Of a DNA stretch of 64,000 nt, positions 1 to 8,690 are shown piece by piece (within the stretch, counting starts at the first letter, position 1; every line of letters begins with the position of its first letter). A program made the translations under genes and the position numbers. Where the stretch lies: positions 62,001-126,000 of the forward strand of contig CAYFWB010000002.1 of assembly GCA_964346765.1 (NCBI GenBank), given 5' to 3'. This DNA comes from JBGSPQ01 sp964346765. GTDB lineage: Bacteria; Patescibacteriota; Gracilibacteria; UBA1369. The notes under the pieces are model-generated. The model did no database searches and was not told the origin of the DNA. It worked only from the letters and a program-made list of their open reading frames with translations.

Positions 1-297
1 GGGAAAATACATATCACTTACATAAATTCCCATTTCAGTAATCCTGACAGTGATATATTTGGGCGGGTGCTGTGTTTGTATGTAATAATAAACTCCGGCA
101 AAAACAAGTATGGCCAGTGCAAGTGTTATATTATCCGAAATAGCCGCTATAATTGCCACAATCAATACAACTGTTGCGGCTATCAGGTACCATTTTCTGT
201 TTTTTTCCTGCTGGATATATTCAGGAGCTTCCCAATGGATAACCACTTTTTCGCTTTCGGGGGCTCTATCTGTTTTTATTTGTTTTTGTTTTTCCAT
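1..297 (-). CDS. Membrane protein with N-terminal WEAPEY motif (partial, C-terminus off the window)
   Basis: The frame is open on the minus strand from an ATG at 295-297 to the left edge, giving 99 codons with no stop. The first 25 residues are charged and contain VIHWEAPEYIQQEK. Two closely spaced hydrophobic stretches follow, at about residues 38-55 and 59-75. Short membrane proteins starting with this Trp-Glu-Ala-Pro-Glu-Tyr signature recur in Patescibacteria as uncharacterised proteins; that is from memory of the group and not a search. Plus-strand ORFs over the same bases look like antisense shadows, because they lack any protein-like composition. It lies 88 bases downstream of purL on the same strand and may share its transcript. 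Its function is unknown. Confidence 0.75.
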   Translation of the reverse strand, partial: MEKQKQIKTDRAPESEKVVIHWEAPEYIQQEKNRKWYLIAATVVLIVAIIAAISDNITLALAILVFAGVYYYIQTQHPPKYITVRITEMGIYVSDMYFP

Positions 298-385
298 GCT
301 TTTTTTATTCTTATTATTTTAGCAGAAAAACGTCTTTTATTCAATTAAAGACTGGTCTTTTTTTCTTTTAATTCAATTATTTAAT

Positions 386-2746
386 CTAAAGTTTATTCCT
401 GAGTCCGTTCAACCAGAAATTTGACGCTTTGCTTAAGGGTATATTTATCAGATCGTTGCCGTCCGATTTAAATTTAAGACAGGGATAATCAACCGTTTCA
501 CCTATATCATGCGGCTCGATTATGTGTTGTCTGCAAATTGATTTAAATTTAGGCACTTTTTGTTCATCAACTTCAACTATAAAACCGCCGGTTTCGGAAA
601 ACAATTTTACTGAATTTTTCAACTTCTTGGCAGGTACATTGTCAAGATCAACAGTAGCGCCAATTTTTCCTTCACCTCTGCCCCCCATGGACATTTCAGC
701 CACTGTAACGGCAAGTCCGCCTTCGCTAATATCGTGCGCGGCCAGCACGCATTCAGCATCCACAGAATCCACCATGGCGTAAATTTCTTTTTTGGCCTGA
801 TTTAAGTTAACAACCGGTATGTTTTCACCCAATTTTTTCTTTAATCTGTAATATTCGGATCCTCCAAGCTCATCTTTTCTCTGTCCAATCAAAAATATTC
901 TTGAACCTGCATGCTTGAATTGCATTGTAACAGCTTTTTTACAGTCATCGATCTTACCCACGCAACAGATGATCGCGGACGGTGGGATCTGTCCGTTTTT
1001 TCCTTCATTGTACAAGCTGACGTTACCCGAAATCACAGGTGTAGGGTATGCGGGATGATTCTTCAGCTTGATACCCTTACAGGCCGCTCCCACGCCACGA
1101 ATACCTTCTTTTAATTCGCACATCTGCTCTTGTCTTTCGGGGTTACCGTAGTTAAGACAATCTGTCACGGCTTGAGGGTAAGCGCCAACGGCGGCAACAT
1201 TACGCATTGATTCAACAACAGCGTTAACCGCTCCATGGTAAGCGTCGATTTGTGAATAACGGGGATTATGATCGGCGGAAAAAGCCACACCCACTTTTTT
1301 AACTTTTTGAGGCACTTTTTCATCGATCAAAGGAGCCATAACTCCGGCATCGGCTTCACCGGCTTCTATTATGGTAAAACCCTGTACCTGTTTATCATAG
1401 CGCTCATAAATCACCTTTCTGTTCGCGATATTTTCTGAAGAAAGCAGTTCAATCAGTATTTTATTATAGTCTTTAGGTTCACCCAATATCGGCTCGGTAT
1501 TCTTTTTATGACCGGGTTTGAACTCTCTATCGTACAACAGAGATTCGGTGATGTCTCTGGAGCAGGCGTCCACGTATATTTCTCCTCTGTATTCCAATGA
1601 ATAGTTTCCTTCAATAACTTTGCCTATCACAAAAGCCCCGGCATTATCCGCGACCGATGGCAGATCCCATTTTTTGTTATAATGATCAACTATCATTTGG
1701 GTCAAACCCGGATGACACATCCAGGTAAATCTTTCCTGTGTTTCCGCGCACCCGATAACCTGTGGCGGCAGATCTTCTATCGCCACGTTCACTTTACCCA
1801 AATCTATTTTGGCTCCAAGTCCTTGTTTTGCGACCTGCTCAACGGTTGAACAGGTAATTCCTCCGGCTCCCATGTCTTTAAAACTGACTTTTTTGATCAG
1901 TCCTTTTTTTTGAAGAATCTTGAAGAGATCGTAAGTTGAAGCCATTAAATGCCTCTTCAAAAAAGGGTTGGGTTCCTGCACCGCCCCTTTATTCTTTTCT
2001 TTTTCAGCTTCTTCAAGTTTAACGGACGCAAAAGAAGCTCCTCCCATTCCGCTCTGATCAGTCGGTTTTCCTACAATTATAATATCCCATTTTTCTTTGG
2101 CCGCATGAGGAGGCACATAAGAATGGATAACGTTCGACTCTTTGATAAGACCAAACGCTATTACGTTTACAAGACAATTGTCGTTGTATCCGTCATTAAA
2201 ATAGATATCCCCTCCCAAGTTGGGAACTCCGATGGGATTACCGTATCCGCCGATCCCGTTCACAACTTCATCCGCTATTTGTCTGGATTCGTTCTTTTTG
2301 ATACTACCGAATCTTAGAGGATCCAGAGAGCCGAGGACTCTTCCGCCCATACACATAACGTCTCTGACACATCCGCCAACACCGGTTGAAGCGCCTTCAT
2401 AGGGAACAATCTGCGAAGGGTGATTATGGCTTTCGTGACTTACAATTATTCCGTAGCGGTCACCTTTAATGTTCGCTATTTCCACAATACCGGAATCTTC
2501 ACCGGGCCCTAAAATGACATTTGGCGCCTTTGTGGGCAAATTTTTCAGATATTTGCGACTGCTCTTATATGAACAGTGCTCGGATCCCTGAATTCCCCAG
2601 AGTATAGCTTCCGTAATGGTCGGGGTTCTTTTCAGCAATTTCGCCACTTTTCGGGCTTCGGAAACAGTAAGACCGATTTGGTTCTGCTTAAGCAATTCCT
2701 TAAGCTCCCGGTCTTTTAACTTTGAAAATTCAGGAAGATATTTCAT
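386..2746 (-). CDS. purL: Phosphoribosylformylglycinamidine synthase, small-type PurL subunit
   Basis: PurL makes FGAM from FGAR using ATP and ammonia delivered by PurQ, the fourth step of de novo purine synthesis. At 786 aa it is the small PurL type, which normally works with separate PurS and PurQ; neither is in this window. Visible family signatures are SEHCSYKSSR (about 55-64), SHESHNHPSQ (103-112, containing the catalytic His region), the glycine-rich GASTGVGG stretch just after it, and DISEGGLAVTVAEM in the C-terminal half. It sits 21 bases downstream of rpsR and is probably transcribed with the ribosomal-protein genes. It may supply the pathway that continues through PurN, PurH and PurP further right. 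Confidence 0.96.
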   Translation of the reverse strand: MKYLPEFSKLKDRELKELLKQNQIGLTVSEARKVAKLLKRTPTITEAILWGIQGSEHCSYKSSRKYLKNLPTKAPNVILGPGEDSGIVEIANIKGDRYGIIVSHESHNHPSQIVPYEGASTGVGGCVRDVMCMGGRVLGSLDPLRFGSIKKNESRQIADEVVNGIGGYGNPIGVPNLGGDIYFNDGYNDNCLVNVIAFGLIKESNVIHSYVPPHAAKEKWDIIIVGKPTDQSGMGGASFASVKLEEAEKEKNKGAVQEPNPFLKRHLMASTYDLFKILQKKGLIKKVSFKDMGAGGITCSTVEQVAKQGLGAKIDLGKVNVAIEDLPPQVIGCAETQERFTWMCHPGLTQMIVDHYNKKWDLPSVADNAGAFVIGKVIEGNYSLEYRGEIYVDACSRDITESLLYDREFKPGHKKNTEPILGEPKDYNKILIELLSSENIANRKVIYERYDKQVQGFTIIEAGEADAGVMAPLIDEKVPQKVKKVGVAFSADHNPRYSQIDAYHGAVNAVVESMRNVAAVGAYPQAVTDCLNYGNPERQEQMCELKEGIRGVGAACKGIKLKNHPAYPTPVISGNVSLYNEGKNGQIPPSAIICCVGKIDDCKKAVTMQFKHAGSRIFLIGQRKDELGGSEYYRLKKKLGENIPVVNLNQAKKEIYAMVDSVDAECVLAAHDISEGGLAVTVAEMSMGGRGEGKIGATVDLDNVPAKKLKNSVKLFSETGGFIVEVDEQKVPKFKSICRQHIIEPHDIGETVDYPCLKFKSDGNDLINIPLSKASNFWLNGLRNKL

Positions 2747-2767
2747 GAACTAGATTGATATTTAATT

Positions 2768-2989
2768 TTACCACTTGCCGTCATAGGGCAGAAGCGCCAT
2801 CTGTCTGGCTCTTTTGATAGCTTTGGAAAGAGCCTTTTGGTATTTAAGACTGACACCCGTGTAATAGCGGGGTACGATCTTTCCGTACTGGGAAACGTAT
2901 CTGCGAAGAGCATACACGTTTTTATAATCAATATACGTGACGCCCTCGCTTTTGAAAGGGCATGGTTTGTTATATTTACTCTTAGCCAT
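2768..2989 (-). CDS. rpsR: 30S ribosomal protein S18
   Basis: S18 is a component of the small-subunit platform and binds S6 and the central domain of 16S rRNA. The 73-aa length matches the family (75 in E. coli). The sequence holds the expected motifs: CPFKSEG near the N-terminus, YIDYKNVYALRRYVS, IVPRYYTGVSLKYQK and the basic AIKRARQMALLPY tail. It is the last ribosomal gene of the conserved rpsF-ssb-rpsR order, read on the minus strand, 35 bases after ssb and 21 before purL. A longer competing ORF in another frame (2743-2931) is a shadow. Confidence 0.97.
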   Translation of the reverse strand: MAKSKYNKPCPFKSEGVTYIDYKNVYALRRYVSQYGKIVPRYYTGVSLKYQKALSKAIKRARQMALLPYDGKW

Positions 2990-3024
2990 AATATTGTAAA
3001 TTATTAATGATTAATTGAGCGGCC

Positions 3025-3423
3025 TTAAGCTTCGTCCGAAAGATTTTCGACCGGACTGACCATGGCCATTTCCTCTTGACCTTCATTATTTGATCTCTTT
3101 TCAAGCATAATCATGTCGTTAACAACAATTTCCGTTCTGTATTTTTTCGTTCCTTCGTCGGTATCCCAACTGCGTGTTTTTAGGTACCCTTCAACGTAAA
3201 TAAGTTTACCTTTTTTTAAGAATTGATTGCAGATTTCCGCCAGTTTGCCCCAAGCCACGCATTCATGGAATTCAGAAGACGAATGTTTTTCACTGTCCCG
3301 GGTAACCCATTCCCTGTTGGTGGCGAGCCCGAATGAAGAGATGGGCCGGCCGCCGTTTGTTTCTTTTAAATCCGCGTCTCTGGTCAGATTTCCGATAAGT
3401 ATTACTTTATTGATGCTTCTCAT
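3025..3423 (-). CDS. ssb: Single-stranded DNA-binding protein
   Basis: SSB coats single-stranded DNA during replication, repair and recombination. The OB-fold N-terminus is clear: MRSINKVILIGNLTRDADLK, then GLATNREWV, SEFHECVAWGKLAEIC, KGKLIYVEGYLKTRSW and RTEIVVNDMIML. The length of 132 aa is short because the flexible linker is brief. The tail ends NLSDEA and lacks the Asp-rich Pro-Phe tip that recruits partner proteins in most bacterial SSBs. The tail is therefore acidic but not canonical. The gene sits between rpsF and rpsR as in the classical operon, with only 10 bases to rpsF. Confidence 0.95.
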   Translation of the reverse strand: MRSINKVILIGNLTRDADLKETNGGRPISSFGLATNREWVTRDSEKHSSSEFHECVAWGKLAEICNQFLKKGKLIYVEGYLKTRSWDTDEGTKKYRTEIVVNDMIMLEKRSNNEGQEEMAMVSPVENLSDEA

Positions 3424-3433
3424 AGTTTAAAAT

Positions 3434-4021
3434 TTAAAAGTTTAAGTCGGGGTTATCCAGCAAGTTACTTAGTTTTTTGTCCACATCTTCCAATGATTTC
3501 TTGGATTCCTCATCTTTTTTGGCAGGTTCTTTTTCTTTGGGTTCAACAGTCTCTTCTTTTTCTACCTTTTTAGCTTTCTCGGCCTTTTCAGCTTTTACTT
3601 CTTCCTCTTTGGGAGTGGCAGATGTTTTGGCTTTGGCAGCCTTTTTCTTTTCTTCAACAACTTCATCTATTTTTGCTTCTTTTTTGGCTTGTTCGATTTC
3701 TTTATCAATATCTTCTTTACTTTTTGGTTTATAATCTTCCGGCATTTTTACCAACAAATGTCTTAAAACATGACCATCTATATTAAGGGTGGTATTGACT
3801 TCTTTGATACCGCAATTTTCCATATTCATGTTAAAAACGGCATAGAATCCCTTGTCTCTCTTTTTGATTTTATAGGCGAGGTCCCTGACTCCCCATAAAT
3901 CTTCAAAGAAAATATCACCTTTATTAGAGGCGATCAGTTGTTTGATCTCTTCCAACTTGGAATTGACCGCATCGCTGCCGATTTCCGGATCAACGATAAC
4001 CATGAGTTCATAATGTTTCAT
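3434..4021 (-). CDS. rpsF: 30S ribosomal protein S6 with long charged C-terminal extension
   Basis: S6 pairs with S18 on the 30S platform. The core MKHYELMVIVDPEIG through ALL-type LRHLLVKMPEDY covers about the first 100 residues. It is followed by an extension of roughly 95 residues made almost wholly of Lys, Glu, Ala and Asp, ending in DNPDLNF. The reading frame also contains an upstream ATG at 4028-4030 (MERMKHYEL). I prefer the second Met because S6 proteins begin at Met-Lys/Arg-His-Tyr-Glu and a GGAAAG lies immediately before it, although the spacing is short. It is the first gene of the rpsF-ssb-rpsR-purL unit. Low-complexity tails on S6 are known in other bacteria; the role of this one is unknown. 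Confidence 0.93.
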   Translation of the reverse strand: MKHYELMVIVDPEIGSDAVNSKLEEIKQLIASNKGDIFFEDLWGVRDLAYKIKKRDKGFYAVFNMNMENCGIKEVNTTLNIDGHVLRHLLVKMPEDYKPKSKEDIDKEIEQAKKEAKIDEVVEEKKKAAKAKTSATPKEEEVKAEKAEKAKKVEKEETVEPKEKEPAKKDEESKKSLEDVDKKLSNLLDNPDLNF

Positions 4022-4102
4022 TCTTTCCATGGGTTAAGAAATAAATATTAAGTTCCAATGTAAGACGCATCGCCACAATAGAACAGAAAGAAAGCACGTG
4101 GA

Positions 4103-4126
4103 GATTATCAAAATAGACAGATAATC
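4103..4126 (-). promoter_or_regulatory. Leader hairpin upstream of rpsF
   Basis: A perfect 7-bp inverted repeat (GATTATC/GATAATC) with a 10-nt loop lies in the presumed 5' leader of rpsF, about 80-105 bases before the start. It has no U-tract, so it is not an intrinsic terminator. Ribosomal-protein leaders often carry autoregulatory structures, and S6-S18 are known to bind their own leader in several bacteria. I could not match the known S6:S18 motif here, so a regulatory role is only a possibility. Confidence 0.3.
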
Positions 4127-4148
4127 GCAAGCGCATTTCATTATGCAT

Positions 4149-4177
4149 ATTAATCGTATTTTTATTATTACTGTCAA
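4149..4177 (-). promoter_or_regulatory. Candidate promoter for the rpsF operon
   Basis: On the minus strand a consensus -35 box TTGACA (4172-4177) is followed after 17 nt by ATTAAT (4149-4154), a mediocre -10. TAATAT two bases further on is an alternative. The gap of about 320 bases between the divergent rpsF and M23 genes holds this element and the leader hairpin at 4103-4126. It also holds AT-rich sequence with a TATAAT on the plus strand at 4213-4218 that has no convincing -35. Confidence 0.4.
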
Positions 4178-4381
4178 CAAGGCGTTGCGATAATCATAAT
4201 TATATATTAAAGTATAATTTTGTGGATAGTAATTTGTTTATTTTAAGCCAATATTTGCTATTGCTATTTACCGCAATCAGAACTGTACTTACACCACTTT
4301 TACTAAATTGGTCAATATATACTACTTGATGCCATTCTTGCGATTAGTGTAGTTTTGTCAGAAGAGGGGCAAAGATTTAGA

Positions 4382-5614
4382 ATGATTCTTAATCGAAAAC
4401 CTATTAGTACGCCAGCTTACCAACAATTAGAGGTAAATAAGTCAGCCAGGATCGAGCGACATAAACGTGTCTTCGAAAAGGCATCATATTTGCAACTTCC
4501 AAAATTCAATTTATTCCAGGCTTCCGCTTCTAAAGGCAGTCAGGCCATTAAAAGTGTAATCAGTCCATATCCGCACCACGGAAAGAAAGGGATAATGGAT
4601 GACACGGAAGCTTCCAATACTTTATTTAAGAGGTATACGGCAATGGTGGCCGTGATTTTCTTGATCGGTTCACTTACACCGCTAGGAACAACGGCAGAAG
4701 GTATGTACGTTGGAGACTATGGTGGATACTATGTGGATTCAACCGCTTTCGCTTCAGGAATTGTTGCCGATGAAGAAGGCTATTTAACTAAAGTTAATCC
4801 GCAGACAAACCGGGGAGACAGAAGCAATATGACAGACCGCTTTGTCCATACCGTGGCTTCGGGCGAAACGTTATCAACAATAGCCGAAGATTACGATCTT
4901 AAAACTTCAACCTTATTATGGGAAAATAATATCGGTAACGCGAACAGCCTTAAAGTCGGTCAAAAACTGGTTATTCCACCTGTCGATGGAGTAACACACA
5001 AGGTAAGCGGCGGTGAATCAATAGAAAAGATCGCCGAAGAGTACAAAGTAGAAGAAGAGGCTATCAGAAATCAGAATAATATTTTGGTGGCGGACGTTAA
5101 TACCGGGGATGAAGTATTTGTGCCGGGCGCCAAACCTCTTGTTCAAGAAACGAGGACCACTCCGGCTCGTGTTGGAACAGCTTCACGTGTTAACGCGGGT
5201 AATCCGGTGTCTCTGGAAAACTCATATTCCGCTCCGGTTGGCGAGAAGCCGTTTATTATGCCGACCAGGGGTGTTTTGACTCAGGGATTCCACGCGGGTC
5301 ACTATGCCTATGATATCGCCGACGCTTCCATGCCGCCCGTTTGGGCCGCCGGCACAGGTAAAGTGATCACAGCATCTTCCGGAACCTGGGGAGGCGGATA
5401 CGGTAACCATGTAAAAATCGATCATGGAAATGGCTTGCAGACACTTTACGCGCATCTGGATTACCTTACCGTGGGAGTGGGAGACGTAGTTGACCGTGGT
5501 GAAGTGGTCGGACGTATGGGCAAAACGGGACGCGTTTATGGCAGAACCGGAATTCATCTACATTTCGAGGTAATTTTAAACGGGGTTAGACAGGTACCGT
5601 CAAATTATTACTAG
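4382..5614 (+). CDS. LysM-LysM-M23 family peptidoglycan hydrolase
   Basis: This is a predicted zinc metalloendopeptidase that cleaves peptide cross-bridges in peptidoglycan. Order of parts: a basic cytoplasmic stretch of about 85 residues, one hydrophobic segment (AVIFLIGSLTPLGTTA) acting as anchor or late signal, and two LysM domains (from HTVASGETLSTIAEDY and HKVSGGESIEKIAEEY). A C-terminal M23 domain follows. The zinc site is complete: HYAYD (His and Asp of HxxxD), then YAHLDYL, then HLHFEV (HxH). The frame is also open to a TTG at 4355; I chose the first ATG (4382), and neither has an ideal Shine-Dalgarno. It stands alone, followed by yidD 64 bases later. Likely a cell-wall remodelling enzyme exposed outside the membrane. 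Confidence 0.9.
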   Translation: MILNRKPISTPAYQQLEVNKSARIERHKRVFEKASYLQLPKFNLFQASASKGSQAIKSVISPYPHHGKKGIMDDTEASNTLFKRYTAMVAVIFLIGSLTPLGTTAEGMYVGDYGGYYVDSTAFASGIVADEEGYLTKVNPQTNRGDRSNMTDRFVHTVASGETLSTIAEDYDLKTSTLLWENNIGNANSLKVGQKLVIPPVDGVTHKVSGGESIEKIAEEYKVEEEAIRNQNNILVADVNTGDEVFVPGAKPLVQETRTTPARVGTASRVNAGNPVSLENSYSAPVGEKPFIMPTRGVLTQGFHAGHYAYDIADASMPPVWAAGTGKVITASSGTWGGGYGNHVKIDHGNGLQTLYAHLDYLTVGVGDVVDRGEVVGRMGKTGRVYGRTGIHLHFEVILNGVRQVPSNYY

Positions 5615-5678
5615 GAAAATCTTGGGTTTGACTTTGCTATTTATTATCATTAGACTACTTCGGGTTTTTTGATTTCTT

Positions 5679-5936
5679 ATGCTGAAAAAACTTAAAATCT
5701 TGCCCAGAAAACCTCTGCTTTGGCTGATCAAAATTTATCAGAAGACTCTCTCTCCCGATCATGGTCCGCTAAAAATCTTTTTTACTCATGGTTACTGTAA
5801 ATATCATCCAACCTGCTCAGAATACGGATATCAGGCTGTCAAGAAATACGGTCTTATTAAGGGTGTTCCTAAAGCTATATGGAGAGTAATGCGCTGCAAT
5901 CCATGCAGTAAAGGAGGATACGACCCTATAAAATAA
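5679..5936 (+). CDS. yidD: Membrane protein insertion efficiency factor YidD
   Basis: YidD is a small membrane-associated protein that assists YidC-dependent insertion of inner-membrane proteins. The 85-aa product has the whole family pattern: a basic amphipathic N-terminus (KPLLWLIKIYQKTLSPDHG), then CKYHPTCSEYGYQAVKKYG with conserved cysteines, GVPKAIWRVMRCNPCSKGG and a final DP. It is normally found beside rpmH, rnpA and yidC. Here it is detached from them, lying 10 bases upstream of purH. Confidence 0.95.
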   Translation: MLKKLKILPRKPLLWLIKIYQKTLSPDHGPLKIFFTHGYCKYHPTCSEYGYQAVKKYGLIKGVPKAIWRVMRCNPCSKGGYDPIK

Positions 5937-5946
5937 CTTTATTATC

Positions 5947-7485
5947 ATGATAAAACGTGCCCTGGTCAGTGTAACAGATAAGACAGGCATTGTTGATTTT
6001 GCCAAAGAACTGGATCAGCTTGGAATCGAAATTCTTTCTACCGACGGAACAGCCAAGGTATTAAAAGAAGGAGACGTGAATATTGTTGATGTGGCTGAAT
6101 TTACCGGATCACCCGAGATCATTGGAGGCAGAGTAAAAACGCTTCATCCAAAAATTCACGGCGGTATACTGGCGGTTAGGGACAATCCGCTTCATGTAAA
6201 AGAGATGGAAGCAAACGGCATTAAACCGATTGATTTGGTAGTGGTGAATCTTTATAAATTTGAAGAGGCTGTCGGTAAAGATGGAGCCAAACCTGAAGAG
6301 ATTATTGAAAATATCGATATCGGAGGTCCTTCGATGATCCGTTCCGCGGCAAAAAATTACGCTTATGTGACAGTTGTAACCAATCCAAAGGATTATTCAT
6401 CTGTATTAGAGGAAATTAAAAAAGGCGGTGATACCAGTTTAAAAACCCGTGAGTCTATGGCAAGAAAGGCTTTCATGCGCACGTATTTATATGATGAAGC
6501 GATTGAGCATTATTTAAGACCGCTTGTGGGAAAGCCGGAACTTTTGGATCTGCATTATGAAAAGGCTTTTTCTTTGAGGTACGGGGAGAATCCTCACCAG
6601 AAAGCGGCTTTTTTCAGGAATCCATTAAACGAGGATGCTAATATTACGAACGCCAAAGTGCTTCAGGGAAAGCAATTATCTTTCAATAATATTGTGGACG
6701 GTGATTCGGCGTTGGAGCTGGTTAAAGAGTTTGAAAGGCCATCGGTGGCCATTATTAAACATAATAATCCCTGCGGTGTCGCTTCGGGAGATTCACCGGA
6801 AGAAGCGTGCGTACTGGCACATAAAGTTGATCCGATGTCGGCGTTTGGCGGAGTTATGGCTTTAAACAGACCATGTAACCGGGCGATCGTTGATTATATA
6901 AATGAGCAGAAGTGGTTTTTGGAGATTATTATCGCGCCTTCTTTTGAGCCGGACGCTCTGGAATTGCTTTCAAAAAAGAAAAATCTGCGGCTACTTGAAA
7001 GCGGAGAATTAACCATTGATAAAGACCGAAGAGATGTTAAAAAAGTAGCCGGCGGTATTTTGATTCAAACCTATGATACTTATGAATTGTCTGAAAAAGA
7101 TTTGAAAGTCGTGAGTAAAAAACAGCCTACTCCGGAGCAAATCAGAGGGCTTTTATTCGCCACCAAAGTGACGAAACATGTTAAGTCCAACGCTATTGCG
7201 CTGGTCAAGGGTGATACTGTTATGGGGATTGGAGCGGGCCAAATGTCGCGAGTGGACGCGGTGCATCTTGCTTGCTATAAAGCCGGCGCCGAGAGCGCCA
7301 AAGGTTCGGTGATGGCTTCCGATGCGTTTTTCCCTTTTGCCGACGGCATTGAACTGGCGGCGGAAAGCGGGATCGAAGCGGTAATTCAGCCGGGCGGTTC
7401 GATCCGCGATGACGAAGTGATCAAGCGTGTGGACGAACTTGGCATGGCGATGGTGTTCACCGGAATCCGTTTTTTCAGGCATTAA
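5947..7485 (+). CDS. purH: Bifunctional AICAR formyltransferase / IMP cyclohydrolase
   Basis: PurH carries out the last two steps of purine synthesis: formylation of AICAR from 10-formyl-THF and ring closure to IMP. The 512-aa length is standard. The cyclohydrolase half shows ALVSVTDKTG, STDGTAKVL and GGRVKTLHPKIHGG. The transformylase half shows SLRYGENPHQKAAFF, the Lys-His catalytic motif IKHNNPCGVASG, DAFFPFADGIELAAESG and the end GMAMVFTGIRFFRH. No key residue appears lost. This matters because two PurP homologues, which can also formylate AICAR, lie 1.2 kb downstream. It ends 7 bases before a convergent glutaredoxin gene. Confidence 0.97.
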   Translation: MIKRALVSVTDKTGIVDFAKELDQLGIEILSTDGTAKVLKEGDVNIVDVAEFTGSPEIIGGRVKTLHPKIHGGILAVRDNPLHVKEMEANGIKPIDLVVVNLYKFEEAVGKDGAKPEEIIENIDIGGPSMIRSAAKNYAYVTVVTNPKDYSSVLEEIKKGGDTSLKTRESMARKAFMRTYLYDEAIEHYLRPLVGKPELLDLHYEKAFSLRYGENPHQKAAFFRNPLNEDANITNAKVLQGKQLSFNNIVDGDSALELVKEFERPSVAIIKHNNPCGVASGDSPEEACVLAHKVDPMSAFGGVMALNRPCNRAIVDYINEQKWFLEIIIAPSFEPDALELLSKKKNLRLLESGELTIDKDRRDVKKVAGGILIQTYDTYELSEKDLKVVSKKQPTPEQIRGLLFATKVTKHVKSNAIALVKGDTVMGIGAGQMSRVDAVHLACYKAGAESAKGSVMASDAFFPFADGIELAAESGIEAVIQPGGSIRDDEVIKRVDELGMAMVFTGIRFFRH

Positions 7486-7491
7486 GAGTGT

Positions 7492-7713
7492 TTATCCGTA
7501 TTTTTCATCCAGATATTCGATGATGTCCGATGATTCATTCATAACCATTCCGTTATCATCTATCACCGGTACGGTTCCTCCGGTGGAAGTGACTTCTTTT
7601 GGTTTGCTTGCAGGGTTTACTTCAATTTTTTCGTATTCGATCCCCATTTCGTCCATTTTTCTACGGACTTTTTCGCAGAAGGGACACATTTCGTACTGGT
7701 AGAGTTTTATCAT
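7492..7713 (-). CDS. Glutaredoxin-like thiol protein
   Basis: A 73-aa thioredoxin-fold protein with the dithiol motif CPFC at residues 10-13, the cis-Pro segment GGTVPVIDDNG and SSDIIEYLDEKYG at the end. These match glutaredoxins and the N-terminal domain of glutathione transferases. It probably exchanges disulfides with small thiols or proteins in the cytoplasm. The gene is convergent with purH. Whether the organism makes glutathione cannot be told from this window. Confidence 0.85.
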   Translation of the reverse strand: MIKLYQYEMCPFCEKVRRKMDEMGIEYEKIEVNPASKPKEVTSTGGTVPVIDDNGMVMNESSDIIEYLDEKYG

Positions 7714-7796
7714 GGCGTTTAAGTTAATTATTGCTATTATTGTGGTTGTACTTCTTGATGGTGCAGGTTAATTTACTTTAAAAAATAAATCAAATC

Positions 7797-8615
7797 ATGG
7801 GAATTTTGGACGCGCTACTACTGGGTATTTTACAGGGTTTTACAGAATTCCTGCCGATTTCATCTTCAGGGCATCTGGTGATCATTGAAAGCTATCTGAA
7901 CTTACCCGTCGAGAACCTGATTGGTTTTGACGTGGCCGTGCACTTTGGAACTCTGCTGGCTATTTTTGTATATTTTAGGAGTGATTTTAGAGACTTGTTT
8001 GCCGCTTTTTTTGGATTTTTTAAAATGGCAAATGATCAAAATACTGATGAAAAAACTGTGGAGAGTAGAAAAATGATATGGATTTTGATCGTATGCACTT
8101 TACCCGCCGTTTTTGTAGGCTTATTATTAGGAGACTACTTGGAAGCTATGTTCAGGACAACGCAGTCAGTCGCGGTGATGATGCTTGTTGTGGCTTTTTA
8201 CTTTGTTCTTGCGGAACAAATAGGGGAAAAAATGGCTGATAAAAAAATAACCATGAAAACTGGACTGATAATCGGGGTGGCGCAGGCATTTGCTCTGATA
8301 TCCGGCGTATCGAGGTCCGGTTCCACAATCGCGACGGGTATTTTTCAGGGTATAAACAGACAATCGGCGGCCAGATTTTCTTTTTTGCTGGGCTCGGTGG
8401 CAATTACAGCGGCAACTGTTTTATCTGTTTATAAAGTTATGGAAGGAAAAATATACTTACCCGGCTGGGATTTGATTGTAACAGGTGTTTTAAGCTCTTT
8501 TGTTGCCGGGTATATTGCAGTTTCGGTTCTGATGAGATTTTTAAGAAAGCATTCACTTAATGTTTTTGCGGTCTATCTTTTGGTACTGTCATCAGCGTTG
8601 TTAATTTTCACTTAG
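7797..8615 (+). CDS. uppP: Undecaprenyl-diphosphate phosphatase
   Basis: UppP dephosphorylates undecaprenyl pyrophosphate so that the lipid carrier can be reused for peptidoglycan and surface glycans; loss or overexpression alters bacitracin sensitivity. The 272-aa protein is almost entirely membrane segments. It shows both active-site signatures: GFTEFLPISSSGHL near residues 14-28 and the second motif SGVSRSGSTIATGI near 165. It serves the envelope genes found later (ftsW, murG, sugar-phosphate transferase). It has no immediate operon partner; 75 bases of AT-rich sequence separate it from purP. Confidence 0.96.
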   Translation: MGILDALLLGILQGFTEFLPISSSGHLVIIESYLNLPVENLIGFDVAVHFGTLLAIFVYFRSDFRDLFAAFFGFFKMANDQNTDEKTVESRKMIWILIVCTLPAVFVGLLLGDYLEAMFRTTQSVAVMMLVVAFYFVLAEQIGEKMADKKITMKTGLIIGVAQAFALISGVSRSGSTIATGIFQGINRQSAARFSFLLGSVAITAATVLSVYKVMEGKIYLPGWDLIVTGVLSSFVAGYIAVSVLMRFLRKHSLNVFAVYLLVLSSALLIFT

Positions 8616-8690
8616 TTTTTCGAGTAAAATTATTGGACAAATTAATATCCCCATGTTTAAACTGTTTTTAATAAATTCTTTTTCTGTTTT

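Noticed and set aside
67..348. Plus-strand ORFs at the left edge
   Set aside because: They are antisense to the WEAPEY membrane protein and made of Phe/Cys-rich shadow sequence.
320..375. AAAGAC/GTCTTT hairpin with a T-run as a terminator
   Set aside because: The T-run is on the plus strand, where no gene is transcribed toward it; on the minus strand there is no U-tract.
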